A stretch of 64,000 bases of DNA from Nymphaea colorata (Eukaryota; Streptophyta; Magnoliopsida; Nymphaeales; Nymphaeaceae), in assembly GCF_008831285.2 (NCBI RefSeq), contig NC_045149.1, positions 9,266,417-9,330,416 of the forward strand, written 5' to 3'. The translations under genes were made by a program, and so were the position numbers. Position 1 is the first letter of the stretch, and every line of letters begins with the position of its first letter. Shown here piece after piece: positions 13,226 through 26,041 of this stretch. The notes under the pieces are model-generated. The model was not told the DNA's origin and made no database searches. It saw only the letters and a list, made by a program, of their open reading frames with translations.

Positions 13226-14096
13226 GTCCAGAACCCTCATTCATGAGCTTCAGAGAGACCCTCGTCATTGATGAGGGTTTCTCTCTTCAGAGAGATCTTC
13301 GTCGAGGGTTTCTATGAAACCCAGAAGAGAAGATGAGTTTCTTTGAAACCGTCGAGGGTTTGAATTTCAGAGAAAGTTTTCTCTGATGAAAATTTAAGTT
13401 TAGAACTCCTTTTTATCGTCATGCAGTTTGATAACTGATTCCAGTCTGATTCAGACGATTCCCCGATAAAGATTGGTCAATTTTGGCAACATCCTGAACC
13501 GGCCACTGTACCAAATTGAAATTTTCGCTGATTTGATTCGACTCGGCCGTTTCAGATTGATTTAATAATTTTAACAATACTCAGAACTCTTGGTTGATTT
13601 CAGATTATATTTTTTTCATTGTAAACTGAGTCAGCGCCTAAATGCACGTGCTTACCAACATGGTTTATTGGCACCCACCGGGTTATCCTTCCTACAATGA
13701 GCTACACACATAAGAACAGACAGTACATGAATATCCATATCCTTCAGTGCTACCAGTAAATACAGTTCAGTGCTTGTATTGTAAACAATGTTCTTAACAA
13801 TAAGGTAATTCATCCAATATGATCAACATAAATGTGGTTGTCACACTCATTCTACAAGAGCCTACTGTCACGAGATTTGCCAGGTGATGACCAACGAACG
13901 TTGAAATCATCTACGCTCCTAAATGGCTTATTAAAGACTGCAGGCCTAACCTTTTTTCTTTTACCTCCTTCCGACAGTGCGCAGACTAGCAAATAGCAGG
14001 TGAATTGTTTATCAAATTTTGCTGCACGTCCAGACAGCATGTTAACAACAATAAGTCTCAAGGACTTGGACAGACATTAAAAGAGGAGCCAAGTAA
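11626..14096. other. Intergenic: SEX4 upstream region to CDC25-like 3' end
   Basis: About 2.5 kb without a supported gene. It must hold the SEX4 promoter and 5' UTR (minus strand) and the 3' UTR of the CDC25-like gene. It contains two short perfect palindromes, 13,096-13,118 (GCCCTGGATC arms) and 13,131-13,149 (CGAGGATC arms). Around them the 9-mer CGTTTGATA occurs at both sides, like the GATCTCAGATC-rich MITE at 40,014. A (TC)n run lies near 13,197-13,220. Open frames here are short and match no family I know. Confidence 0.7.
13197..13220. repeat. (TC)n microsatellite
   Basis: A simple TC dinucleotide run of about 24 bases in intergenic sequence, just after a palindrome-rich stretch. Confidence 0.9.
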
Positions 14097-16437
14097 CTAT
14101 GAGCTCCCGCCCTTGCATAGGACCTCCCTGCATCGACAAACTGGTCTGCGTCGATCGGACCACCGGTTGAACCCACCTTCCAAAATCATGATTTCTTTTA
14201 TATTTATGTCATCATTGACATTCTCCAGATAACGAGCAAACTTCCTTGCACATGATGGACCTCGAACCTGCAGATCACAGACCTTTTATCATTAGAATTG
14301 ACAGTTCAAAGCTCTTCAAATGCAATACACCGAAGGACGTGTCACTCTCTTGCAAATGGATCTAAGTCAATGGGGGATTAATGACACTTTTTTCAAGAAT
14401 TTTTCACATGATTCATGTTGGCATAAGTGCCCAGAAGACTACCCAACAAAATATTTGCAGAGCCAGTAAAAGGATGTGGAAAATGACCGTGAAAGAATGC
14501 CAAATTCCTAGAGTTGACTTATCTCGTGCAGATGAAAGGTAACATATGGTGGACAAGGTCTTTGGCCAAATTCCTACAGTTGACTTATCTCGTGCAGATG
14601 AAAGGTAACATATGGTGGACAAGGTCTTCTCAAAGCGAAGCCTTTTAGCATCTTCTGCAGAATGCTTTAGCTCCAAGGGTCATGGTTGCAATACTTTATT
14701 TTAGACTACCTCTAAGAATCATAAGAGCAACATCAATAAAATAACTCCGTCCACCCTTCTCTCCTTGCGTGGCTGGCAAGCATAAAGAGCCATGAGGCAC
14801 CACGAGCTACCATTGACTGTCAACTACCATGACCAAGACCCCAGCATTCTTTGATTCTCTTCCCCATTTTGCAGTTCCGGCCACATGCTTAGCCTTCGAT
14901 GCCGCAACTATGAAGCAGCATGCGGCAAGTACTAGCGGGGGCAAATTAAAATTTTCCATCCGGTTCCAATTTTGCATCCTTGGATGGTTATACAGAATAG
15001 GCGATGAATCACCCAGAGAGACATAGGCAAACACGAGCCTAAGGGGAGATATCCAGATGTGAGTTAACTGAGAACAACTAATCAGCCAGAAGCCAAAAAA
15101 ACACCAATATAGAGAAGCAGACAGTCATCTAACAAGGAGTGGTGAACTAAAATAAGAAAAAGGTAAAGTTTCAACTAATTGTAAATGAACAAAACATGTC
15201 AGATATAGACAGAAATTTAGGGTTCCAGTCCTAAGAATGGTTGCCAGAGCAGTTATTGGTAACGGGAGATATAGAGAAATCTGGTTCAGGAAATAGTCAT
15301 TTCAAATTCTTGAATGACTCCGGAAGAAACAAGTGGGAAACAAATGGAGAACTATTTAAAAATTGATACGCAGGGTCACGTAGGATACTAATATATCGAT
15401 ACAAGTAAAATATAGATCTAAAAAATAAACAATAAGATGTAAATCATACTTCCATATGAATGCAGCACCATAAATTTGAAATTATGCTTTGCCTACAATT
15501 GGAAATCATAGTTTAATATGAATGAAACTAGGAAAGGCTTCCAAACAGAGCCTAAGAGCCATTGTATTTTCTCAGATCAAGATGTTTCCCGTCCTATTTG
15601 GGTAAATTAGAACTTCAATAACTGTAAAATCGTTGCACTACAATGGGTTTGGAACGTAAGTTGCGCATCAGGGGAATATATCTACGCCCTAGAGGCCCAA
15701 GGATAAAGGATCAGTTGCTTGGTCCATTGACCCACCTAACCACATGCAGGATTTCTTTTGAATTGAAACCAACACCTCAAAAGGAGAAGGGGTTAAAAAA
15801 AAAGGAATGGATTATATACATGTCACAGCCATAACAAGTTAACAACAACCAATTAACCAGACAAGCACAACAGAAAAAAAAATGCATTTCTATCGCTCAA
15901 TACAACAAGACATTAACTAGACAACAGCAAAAAAGAAACAACGCAATTCTTCCACTCAGAACAACAACCAACTAACAAGATGGCATAAGAGCAGAGAGAA
16001 ACGCATTTTCGTTGTAGAGAGAGACAGAGACCTGGCTGAGGGCACAATGGAAGACGACGGTGTCCTTGGCCTTGACTTGGGCAAGAAGGTTGGGTAGGTT
16101 CTCTGAGAAGCTGCCGCTGGCGACGTGAAGAGAACCCGCTATGTGCCCATCGTACTTGCGCTCCTCATCCCTGCAACCAAATAGAAAAAAGAAGAAGGAA
16201 TGGCTCAGAAAAGAACGCCAGTGAAGAAGATGATACAAAGTGACCGAAAGAAAAATATCAGATTCTCTGTCTTTTCCTTTTTCAGAGATCTCTCTAAAAA
16301 CGGAGACATCGAGCCAAGAAAAGAGCGGAAGAGGAGAAGGGGGAGGAGGGGCACCTGACGTCGATTACTGCAACCTTGGGGAGGTGTTGGATCGCCAACA
16401 GTTGGGCGGGGCTAATGTAGGAGAGAGCCCTCGCCAT
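14097..16437 (-). CDS. CDC25: CDC25-like dual-specificity phosphatase / ACR2-type arsenate reductase (rhodanese fold)
   Basis: Small single-domain rhodanese enzyme. In Arabidopsis the family is known both as a CDC25-like tyrosine phosphatase and as arsenate reductase ACR2. Three exons on the minus strand: 16437-16355, 16170-16032, 14267-14097, all GT-AG with matching phase, giving 130 residues and a stop. The start is [34 protein letters not shown] is the CDC25 family signature. The active-site loop HCALSQVRG (HCX5R) has its cysteine in exon 2, and intron 2 (1.76 kb) falls between Q and V of the loop. LEGGFNRW follows. The C-terminal [13 protein letters not shown] keeps three cysteines of the family's zinc-binding tail, but the position that is cysteine near the end of the Arabidopsis protein is not. 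Length agrees with the family (about 130). A TATA-like motif lies 42 bases upstream of the ATG. Confidence 0.95.
14499..14628. repeat. 66-bp tandem duplication in CDC25-like intron 2
   Basis: Two head-to-tail copies starting at 14499 and 14565, differing at only one base over the shared length, each containing GTTGACTTATCTCGTGCAGA. The near identity points to a recent duplication. It is intronic, with no coding role seen. Confidence 0.93.
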
Positions 16438-17739
16438 CTTCAATCTCCACCACCTCTCTCTCTCCCCCCTCGCCCAAGTTATATAGGCGAAAATTGCGGT
16501 CAACTCTTGACCGAATTACAGCAACACATTTTCGTAGAAGTTTCGTTTTAATGGAAAATTACAAAAAAAAACGCGAGGTTACATAAAAAGCTGTCTTGTA
16601 AAAATTGTCTGATCATCAAATCAAATCGGAGTCAATCAAATTCAATTTATGGGCCGATACTCATACAATAGTGCTGTGTCTCCTGTACTATTCATTTTTA
16701 TTATTTTTAAATACTTGCTAATGTTTCTGATTTTAATTATTATTTTTACATGTTTACTTTTAATTTTTATGAATACATAGTAACTGTTTTCAGTTGATTC
16801 ATTATCAGTTCAACTAAATCGTTGGATCAGCTGATTCATCGACAACTTGATGGACTTGATTCAATTTTTGGAGTACATGCTTCTAAAATGTATGTTTCAG
16901 AAATGCTATGCTTTTTTTAAAAAATATATATATGATTATAGCTAGCATTTAATTGCTGGATGTAAGTAAAACATCCATAATCATACTGTATTCTTAAAAC
17001 AAGAATGTGTCCTTTTAGAGCAAGTATTTTTAAAGTGTTTATTCAAATAAGTACTATCAAATGCACTCTAAAGTCATTCACGAAGACGCTCAAAGAAAAT
17101 ACATGATCAAGTGACATTTTGTTCCCTTAACTTTAAAAACGGATCTCATGCAATGAAGCTATATATAAAAAACATGTCTTATTAACATTTTAAAAATCAA
17201 ATAAGTTTATGTGAATACCATTTCAAGTGTTGAGAAAGTAGTAGGTAAGAGAAAAGTATGAGAGAGTTAACAAGTCGAAGATGAAGAATCAAATACCCAC
17301 TTGACTTTGTTATTCAGTTGCATGAATTTTGGGATGATGTTTTCTTTTAAGCTGTATTTGTGAAAAAAAGCTGTAAAAAAGATTGAAATATAAAATGGTT
17401 TATTATTATTATTTTTTAAAATTCGAAGGTTTATAGAGTCATGTCGAAGATTTTGGAGTTTTTATTTATAAGCTTACTCTTCTTTGTAGGATTAAGATAT
17501 TGAAAAAATTTTTTGGCAGACCATCTTTTTTAAATTTAGCAGATGAATTACTATTATTATTATTATTATTATTACTATTTTGCAATTACCGACCCTTATC
17601 TCTTCTCTCGGCAGCCGAACCAGCTTCACCGTGCCGGAGAAGGGAGGACTCTCGGTCAAGATGGCGCCAAGCTGCTGATTGTCTCCTCTTCTCCCAGCGC
17701 CTATGTGATTCACCGTTCTCTTTGTCTATCCGGGAACTA
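16438..17739. other. Divergent intergenic region between CDC25-like and SVR1 genes
   Basis: A 1.3-kb head-to-head spacer carrying the promoters of both genes. The half near the CDC25-like gene is CT-rich. The middle (16,560-17,500) is AT-rich with no coding signal. The SVR1 side carries a TAT trinucleotide run near 17,549-17,579 and a purine/pyrimidine-mixed probable 5' UTR. The open frame continues upstream of the chosen SVR1 ATG to 17,500, but that stretch lacks transit-peptide character. Confidence 0.65.
16479..16485 (-). promoter_or_regulatory. TATA-box candidate of the CDC25-like gene
   Basis: Minus-strand TATATAA, 42-48 bases upstream of the ATG at 16437. With normal TATA-to-start spacing the 5' UTR would be only about 10-15 bases. 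Motif and position are seen; use in vivo is inferred. Confidence 0.45.
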
Positions 17740-20700
17740 ATGGCGGCAGTAGCAGCGGTGCTCCTTTCACCTTCCTGTTTATCATCTTCCCTGTCAATTG
17801 CCGCAGGCGAATCTTCCAGGCTTCTCTCCTCCTTCCTTCCCATCTCTCACTCTGTCTGCGTTGGTCTGACTAAACCCATCTCCCCACTTATCATCAGGGC
17901 TTCTTCCTCCTCGGCTTCTTCTTCTTCATCCTCGTCGACTCAATTCAACATCACATTCGGACATGGGTCCTCTAAAGCCCCTCAAAATGATGCACCCACC
18001 GCCCCAATGCAAGCCAACCCTTTCCTCATTCCGTGGATCATCAGAGACGAGAATGGCAACCTTAAGCTCCAGACGACTCCACCAGCTCATATCCTCAACG
18101 CCATGGCGGCCGCTGAGACTACCACGAAAAAGAAGACTCCCCGAAAGGAGAAGCCGGCTTCGAAAGCTGCTGCTTCTTCTTCGGAACCGAAGCATTCGAA
18201 GGCTGCTCGGAGGTTTTACAATGAAAATTTCAGAGAGCCGCAGCGCCTCAGCAAGGTGCTTGCTGCTGCTGGAGGTAGCTTCTTCTTTATAGGTTAAAGC
18301 TTTTCACTTGTTAGAAAATTTTCTCTGTTAGTTCCTCCTCAGTCCCTTTTGAGGCGTTTGAGTTCGAATTTCTAATTTGTTGCGTTGGATCAGTCGCATC
18401 TAGGCGCGGCAGCGAAGAGTTGATCTTCGATGGTCGAGTTACTGTAAATGGGTCAGTTTGCAAATCGCCTCAGGTATTCTTAAGCCTTCCTTCGATTCCT
18501 TCATAGCATATCTTGATACCATAAGCGTCCTGGGTTCTAAATTACTTGATTTCTTTGTTAATGGGGAGTCTGGATTTCGTTGGAATTAATTGTCTTTGAT
18601 TAAGGTGTAATGCCGTAGTTACTGGATGTAATGTTCGCTTCAATTGTTCTCCAAAAGGTTATATAGTTGGAAAGCTTTTCTTTATCTTTGATTGCTTAAC
18701 TACTGAATTATCATGTAAATAACGCAAGCTTTTGTTAAGTTGTTAATTTCCAGCATCCAAATTATCTTTTACCTTTATAATGTTTTTTGCTAAGTGGAAT
18801 TCATTTTTTGGTGTTTAAACAACTGAAATTAGCTTTCCTTGTGATTAGCAAGTGCAAATTAGTTCACTATATCACGTAAAATTGATGCACCTTCACTTGT
18901 AGACTCGCGTTGACCATTTCAGAGACGTGATTTATGTTAACGGAAATCGCCTTGCAAAGAAGTTGCCGCCAAAGCTTTATTTTGCTGTGAACAAGCCTAA
19001 GGGGTTAGTCTTTCTTTCGTTTGTCAACGTGCTTCTAATGCTTTTGCTTTGCCCTTTTTTCTTCCCTCTAAGCTGCAGAAATTTTCTAACTACTTGTGCT
19101 AACGCTATCATAATGAAACAGGTACATATGTTCAAGTGGGGAGAAAGAGTCAAAGTTGGTTCTTTCACTTTTTGATGAGTATTGGAAGAGCTGGGTATGA
19201 GAAGCAATTTAATTTTTATACAACGTAGCCGTTCTCCTTAAGAAGTCTATCTTTCTGAACTTCACTTCACTTACTATGTTCTCCATTAAGCTTCATCTAT
19301 GCAGTTATCATCATCATCATCACTATTATTGTTTTCAGTTCCCATTGTCTCCATATTGCCTCAAATAGTTTTATGATGATATACTAATCAATATGTTATT
19401 TTTCAGGCTAAAACAAATCCTGGAACACCAAAGCCACGTTTATTTACTGTTGGTCGTCTTGATGTAGCTACAACAGGATTACTGATTGTGACAAATGATG
19501 GTAGGCAGACTTTCTTTTCATGGAGGGAATGCAAGCACATTCTTGAAACTGTTTAATAAAAATATTTCAAGGAAAAAGTCAATTTCTCCTTGGGCAATTG
19601 CTGATGCTGTGAATGCCTGCTTTTTAGGTGATTTTGCTCAAACACTTACCCATCCTTCATCACAATTAACAAAGGAGTAAGATCTGATTACTTTCTTGGC
19701 TGACTTCTTTTGGAGTGTAAAGTTTGTCATCATAGAATCTTGGTTGTTATCTTATTTTGCTTGCAGAGTTTATATGGTTGCACCTTAACAAGGTGGCTTT
19801 GCATTTGTAATATGTTTTCAGTTTATGCTTTCAAATTTGTAAGGTAATTGCTTGTAGATTTTTGTTTTCCTCTATGAACATAAATTAATAAATGCATGTA
19901 CACGTTTTTTATTTAACATTTAATTTATGATAGAAGCAGACTGTTTAACACATGCAGCGGTATGTGCAACAACCTGCAGGTTGTTTTTTTCCTCCTTTCT
20001 ACTTGTACCTGATTTTGTTTGCTTTGTCCAATTACATTCTTGCAATAATTGTATATTTTAAATTTGAATCTCATTTTTCTGCATCTCTCCATGCAATACA
20101 CTTTGAAACAGGAAGTCTGAATGATGCTATTAGTCTTAGTGCAGCCTTTTTGTTCCTTTACTAAAAATGGTTTGTCCTTGTAGATATATTGCAGCTATTG
20201 AAGGCAATGTCAATAAACGCCACTTGCAGGCAATCAGTGAGGGAACAGTTATTGATGGAATTCATTGCAGACCTGATTCTGTAGAGCTTCTTCCAGCACA
20301 ACCACACAATTCAAGACCTCGTGTTCGGATAGTGGTACTCTATTCAGCCTGTGATCTCATTATATATGTGTGTGTGTGTGTATAAACTATAAACTATAAA
20401 GTGTTAGGTTCTGCCAAGGCAGTGAGTGACACCTACAGCATAGAGGGGACTAGCTGGCATTAGGTGGTCCAAAGAAAAAGGGAATCCAAAAGGGTGCATG
20501 GTTAAATATTAAATTTATAATCTTCAATAGAAAGAACATGTTAGAGCTATAACAATGAAAGAACTAAAACACACCTTACACATTAAACATGTCATGACAT
20601 GATGACACAAACGATTAGAAGTTTAAAATGTCAACTTAATAAAGTTGAAGACATAAAGTTTAAAGATTCTATGAACTATATCCGTCAAATATACAAATGT

Positions 20701-23700
20701 TAAATATGTATTTACATCACACAAAAAATTACATAGTACAAAGAATGGTAGAAACATCGGGCACGTGGATTTCTCTGGCGGTCCTGACGATTTGCATCAG
20801 GCTGCATGTGTAAGAGGCTGGAGCATCTAGACAATGATTTCAGCTCCTTTGTGTATATACATGTGTGTATGTATCACACTGCATGTGTGTGAGGTTGGAG
20901 CATCCGGACAGTGATTTCAGCTCCTTCGTGTGTATGCATGTGTGTATGTAACTATGTATGTACGTTGATGTATATACGTATATATTTGTATGTATGCTTT
21001 TAATGCAAAACTTACATTTAACATCAAGAGGAGTGAGGAAAAGAAAATGTGCATAAAGGAGAAAATATGTGCACATGTAACAACACAATAAAGTGCAATC
21101 ATAGATAAGTTCTTTATACCTCTTCTAAAAATCATCAGATTTATTGCAATTTTATGAATGAGAATCTATTTGGTTCATGCCAAATATTGTGGGTTTAGTA
21201 ATTTAATTCGTTTTCTTCTTTTTCATAGTTCAGGCCATTTTCATTTTATTGGGATGTCGAGTGTCAGGTTTAAGTTGGCTTTTTGATGGGACCTGAGTTC
21301 AACTAGGCATGTGTCGTGAAGCAGGTAGAGTCCATTTAGTAATGGAGTCGGGTTTCGTATACAACTGCATCCTCTACACCAAAATAAATTTGAATCCATG
21401 AGGGTATGAGCTGATTATGCACAAGAAAGATCTGGTAGCTAATAACATCAGAGCCAGGGATGCTAGCTCTGGTGGTGTTGGTTCAATAATTTGAGGACAT
21501 TTGATCCTAAGTCACATAGGTGTTGGTATGAATGGGATGAGTGACACAGCAATTTTTGGGAAAAAAAAAAACCCATGGATATGGGGGTACCGTGAGACAC
21601 ACACAGAACACAAACACACATACACACACAAATATAACATGCTTCTCTAATTTCAAACAGAAAGTACTATATAAGAATCATAAGAATATAAAAATGCCAG
21701 GACATAAACAAAAAAATATTCAAAAGAATTAAAATTTCGAATTTGTGTTTCAAGCAAATATGATATCCAGATGTAACCGAACAAAATCAGTTGAGAAACA
21801 AAATGAGCAGAATATAAGACAAACTGAGCAGTTGAGAATTAATAATATATCGACTGAGCACATAAGGGTTAACTGTACTTAACCTGAGCAGTTGCAAATG
21901 AACTATGAACAGTTGTTCCTTTTATATGTGTTACAACTGACTGGTTGTTTCACTTTCACAACTTTTAACTATCATGTGATACCCACAAAAAACAAAACGA
22001 ACATAAAAAGTAAAGGATTTGGATGACCTATTTGGGTATAAGTTGCAAATTTGCAATATAAAGGTATTCAAAAGATGCCTGCTATTAAAATCATGTTTGG
22101 AACGAGCAGCATGCTTGGAAGTGGAGAAATTTCAAATAGTTTTGAAACCGTTCTTAACATAAACAAACAACACATTTAGGAGAAAAATCAATACTACCTC
22201 TATTTCTAAAGGTTAACAAAAAAATTCATCACAAGAGGGAAAAAAAGGGTTTTTCCTCCATTGAGAAGAAGGCCTTTTGTTTCTTGGACAACAAAAACTC
22301 AATGAAAAACTACAAATTGGATAAAATAGGAAAAAAACAGAAAAAGGAACATCACCTGCCATGCTGTAGGTCGTAGGATGGTTGCCACTGGTTGTCGTCT
22401 ATCATCGGCTGCTGTCTGTCACTGGGTCTGCTGCTGGTCATTGGAGGTGGAGTTGCAAGCAGTGGGAAAGGTGGAAGGAGGGGGAAGACAGACACCTTAG
22501 GGCTTAGGGTTAAGGACAAGAGGAACAAAATTCACTTAACCAAATCTGATCCAAGCTGTATCCAGGTGGTCCAGTCCAGTGTACTCAGTGTGAAAATGGG
22601 TTTACCCGTAAGGATATGGTGACCATTTTCACATACCCATGTCACCTAAGTCTGATCTTTTGGCGCCCATATGACTACTCTCTCCATCATGAACATTTCA
22701 CTATTGGGTGGTTGATGTTGTGCTTATGTAGTTAAAAGCAATAGGCAGACCTTGGTAGTGGATCGCATAAGAAGCCTGGTCAGAGGGGCCTGGCAGGGGC
22801 CTAGGTGCTGTCTACCCAGTTCTATTCAACCGAAAAGAGATGTGAAAGAGAAGAAAAGAAGAAAAAGAGGAAGAAGGGGCAAGCTATGTTGAAACTGCAT
22901 GTAATGAAAACTTTTGGGGCATGTCAGTCACAAGTTCCATGTGTATAAATAACCGTTGCGAGATGTTTGAGCTCATGGAGTTCAGACCTTTTAAAGAATG
23001 GGCCATGACAAGCCCTTTTTGCTGGGCCTACCTTCATCTAACTCAATGTCAAGCAGGCTGGGCAGGAAATTTGGTCTTAGTTTCTGGGAGTTTTTCCCAG
23101 CAAAGCCACATATTCAATAAACTGCCTGTCGCTATAAGAACTAATGCCTCTCCACTTCAATAAGGCTTGCAGATGTTAAGCCATTGTTCTTGGTGCGTAG
23201 GGGAGATACATGAAAAACAAGTTTTTATGTCAATGCACAATTATAAGGGTCTTGAGGTCCAGGAAGAGGATTATCAAGCTGGTCCGAAGGCCTACTCAAA
23301 GTTTTCTGTAATTCAGGCTTTTTGGGATTTCTTTGCATTTAATATTTGTTAATTTAGTTATAGGTGCTGCATTTCATGTATCTGTTGCCTCCAAATTTAC
23401 ACGGCTAGGTTCCATTCATCTTGGTAAGTCACCACTCACTAGGTTGCTAGATGAGAGGGTTTCTATAACAATACTTTCTCCAGCATCCCATTTGCCTCCA
23501 TTATGTGTTTCCTAATAAAACAATTAGTAAATTTTTCTGCTTTCAACCAATGGTGTGCTAAATCTCTATACAATGGTTTGAAAGGATTGTTGAACTTTCC
23601 TTCCTCAAATGCTGAAACTTATTCTAAACGGAGACCTGAATAATTGCTCTTACATTACATTTTATCTGTTATGCGTCCTTTATATTGATTTTACGATCCC

Positions 23701-26041
23701 AACAAACATTATAATTTTTTTAGGGCTAATGGCTAAATATATTTGGTCCAGGTGCATGAGGGTCGGAATCATGAAGTTCGTGAACTTGTGAAAAGTGCTG
23801 GATTGAAAGTAAGTCTTAAAATTGAAAATGTGGTTTTCTCTGTATTATGTTTGTGGATGTGTTTGTGCTAATATAATCACTTGTCTCTTGTACTGCTGGG
23901 ACCAGTCCTGAACTAAAACGGATTTGACTTCAGGTAGATGGTGTTGTCCCAAGTTGACATCGTTTCTCCGTTGTTGGGTTTTCTTGGTATAAGTTTTTGC
24001 AGTATTGATGGCTCTAGTTGATGACATTATGGATAAATAATGGTTCTTGAATGTAAAGTTTCAACATGACACATAATTTTTCTGCACTATTTTCTTCTCA
24101 CCATAATTTATGGGCACAATTTTCAGCTGAGTATAGTTTTGGTTGCTGTTTGGTCTTGCACCTTAGATTGCTGGAATTGTTCATGCATGCAGAAATACAC
24201 GTGTTCATAGTATTGCAATAAATAAGGGATCTTGAATGTAATGGTTCTGTCATATTACTTCAGGGTCCATTTTCTTCTCACCATAATTTTGATTCATTTT
24301 CAGTCTTGTACATTTCTATTGTTAGTATTCTTTATGCATCTGTATGGGAGTGTTTGAAATACAAATATACACACATAGGCCATCACCAATTCTGGGTTTC
24401 TAGGATCGATTTTTACATATCTGTGCTTTTTCAACAGAAGTAATCATACAGACACAATCTTTATATTTGTAAGCCTATAAATCAACACAAAAGTCTTGCT
24501 CTTCTTATTTTTGGATAGGACATATAAGCCAGAAAAGCTCAAATCGTTGCCTTGAAATTCTAATGATATGTTAGATGCGATTCAAAGGTCTTTTAAATGT
24601 GAAGAACACAGCTATATGTTCAATTTTTGCAAAAAGTTCTTGGAAATGTGATTTTTAGGGAATGGTCCAACTGCCTCAAATAGGGGCTCGTTCTATGCAT
24701 TCCCAACTTATCTACGGCAGATGAATAATTTATTCTGCCCCAACTTTTCCAGACCTGTTCAACATCAGTAAGGGTAAAGATGTAGAAACTCATGATTTTT
24801 AGCTCTCCAAAGGGGCACATATCAGTTTTAGGCGTAATCTCAATATATTTTTTTTAAATATCTAATTCCATTGTCATTTGAAAATTGAAACTATTTATGT
24901 TGTCATGATGTCATTCTGCTTCTTTTCTAATTTATGGGAGAAAATTGTATATATAATTACAATATTACATATATTTATCCACCAACTTACACAATCTGCT
25001 GGGTCGGCCATGTATCAGTCTTGTTTTGGGAATTCAACCATACAAATGGATGCATCTATTTGCATAAAAAAAAAACTTGAAAAGGAATGACATGGAATTG
25101 TATAAGGAATCAAAATGAATGCTTTTTTACTTGTGGAACTAGGGGCTATTACACATGACGATTTTTTTTTCAAGCATGTAAATTTGGGCATTTAGGCCTT
25201 ATCTATGAGGTCGAATATTTTGAAAAATGCCTATGTGTGTGTTATATATATGTATATATGCAATCTTTGAATTGTTTCCTTATATTTCTGTTGGAACAAT
25301 ACTGAAAACCTGTCATTCAATTTTCTGTTTAGTGTAGACTGTAGAGTGAAAAAATGTGGTTGATGATTTGTTAGCATATCTTGGTGGCTTCTTAGTTGTA
25401 AAAGAAATTTCAGAACTTTAACTGTCTGCCCATTGAGCTGGGCAGTGCTTACTATTAATGCTTACTTTCAGGTCTTACTGTTTCTCTTTTTTTGTGAGGG
25501 TACAACTTTTTTCTGCTATTACATTATCCAACTTTCAGTGTTGTTTACCTCTTTTTACGGCAGCTTTACTCTCTGAAGCGTGTCCGTATTGGTGGATTTC
25601 GACTCCCTCCAGATCTTGGGTAATGCACCATTCTTGTTCATTTGGTTCTGCATTCTTATTCACTGCCCGATCTCTTAGTACTATGTCTTTGACCTGCCCT
25701 GTTGTTAATGGATTGTGCTGATCAAAACTCCACTTAATTTGAAATTTATATTGTATCTGTATTGAAATTCACTTTGGCACTTCAAGGTCATGACATCGAT
25801 ATGTAGCTCTAATGACAAAAATACTTGGTGGCTGACGGTTCATTTGGTTGAATAGCTCCATATGTGCCACTGAGAATATCCTCTATGAATTTAGCTGTTT
25901 AATCTTACATTTGTTCATTCTCTTGATTATTTTCCAATACTAATAACTGGGCTTGCTGCTTCTATCAGTCTTGGGAAGCATGTGGAGCTAAAAGAAGCTG
26001 ATCTGAAGTTGTTGGCTGGGAAACCATCAAAAAACGCTTAG
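17740..26041 (+). CDS. SVR1: Plastid rRNA pseudouridine synthase, SVR1-type (RsuA/RluB family)
   Basis: Converts uridine to pseudouridine in plastid rRNA; loss of the Arabidopsis homologue suppresses leaf variegation. Exons: 17740-18274, 18394-18473, 18903-19003, 19122-19194, 19407-19500, 19628-19676, 20184-20334, 23752-23808, 25564-25619, 25969-26041. All are GT-AG and in phase, giving 422 residues against about 410 in Arabidopsis. ATG 17740 (MAAVAAVLLS) is preferred because a Ser/Ala-rich transit peptide follows it. The S4 RNA-binding segment starts near residue 169 (RLSKVLAAAG/VASRR). VNKPKG and VGRLDVATTGLLIVTNDG follow, the latter with the catalytic aspartate near residue 282. Then come HEGRNHEVRELV and LKRVRIGGFRLPPDLG. 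The protein ends LLAGKPSKNA. Intron 7 (3.4 kb) carries a hAT-like insertion. All family motifs appear intact. Confidence 0.96.
20802..20947. repeat. 77-bp tandem duplication in SVR1 intron 7
   Basis: Two diverged head-to-tail copies starting at 20802 and 20879. Both contain GGAGCATC and GATTTCAGCTCCTT, followed by TG-rich sequence. Intronic and non-coding. Confidence 0.85.
21514..22644. mobile_element. Non-autonomous hAT-like element in SVR1 intron 7
   Basis: It is flanked by the 8-bp direct repeat CCTAAGTC (21506-21513 and 22645-22652). The ends are short degenerate inverted repeats (ACATAGGTG against TGACATGGG, slipped by two bases). Internal order resembles the element at 4475-5494: a poly-A/CCCATGGATATGGGGGTAC block, an ACACAC run, a GGAGG-rich middle and a GGGTTTACCCG block near the right end. 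No transposase frame was seen. The ends are less certain than for its relative. Confidence 0.6.

Noticed and set aside
14807-15034. Frames of about 65-75 codons on both strands in CDC25-like intron 2
   Set aside because: No family match, opposite frames over the same bases, and the intron's splice sites and phase are well supported.
17500-17739. Upstream ATG extending the SVR1 frame by 80 codons
   Set aside because: The extension passes through a leucine run from a TAT microsatellite and lacks transit-peptide character. MAAVAAVLLS at 17740 fits family N-termini better.
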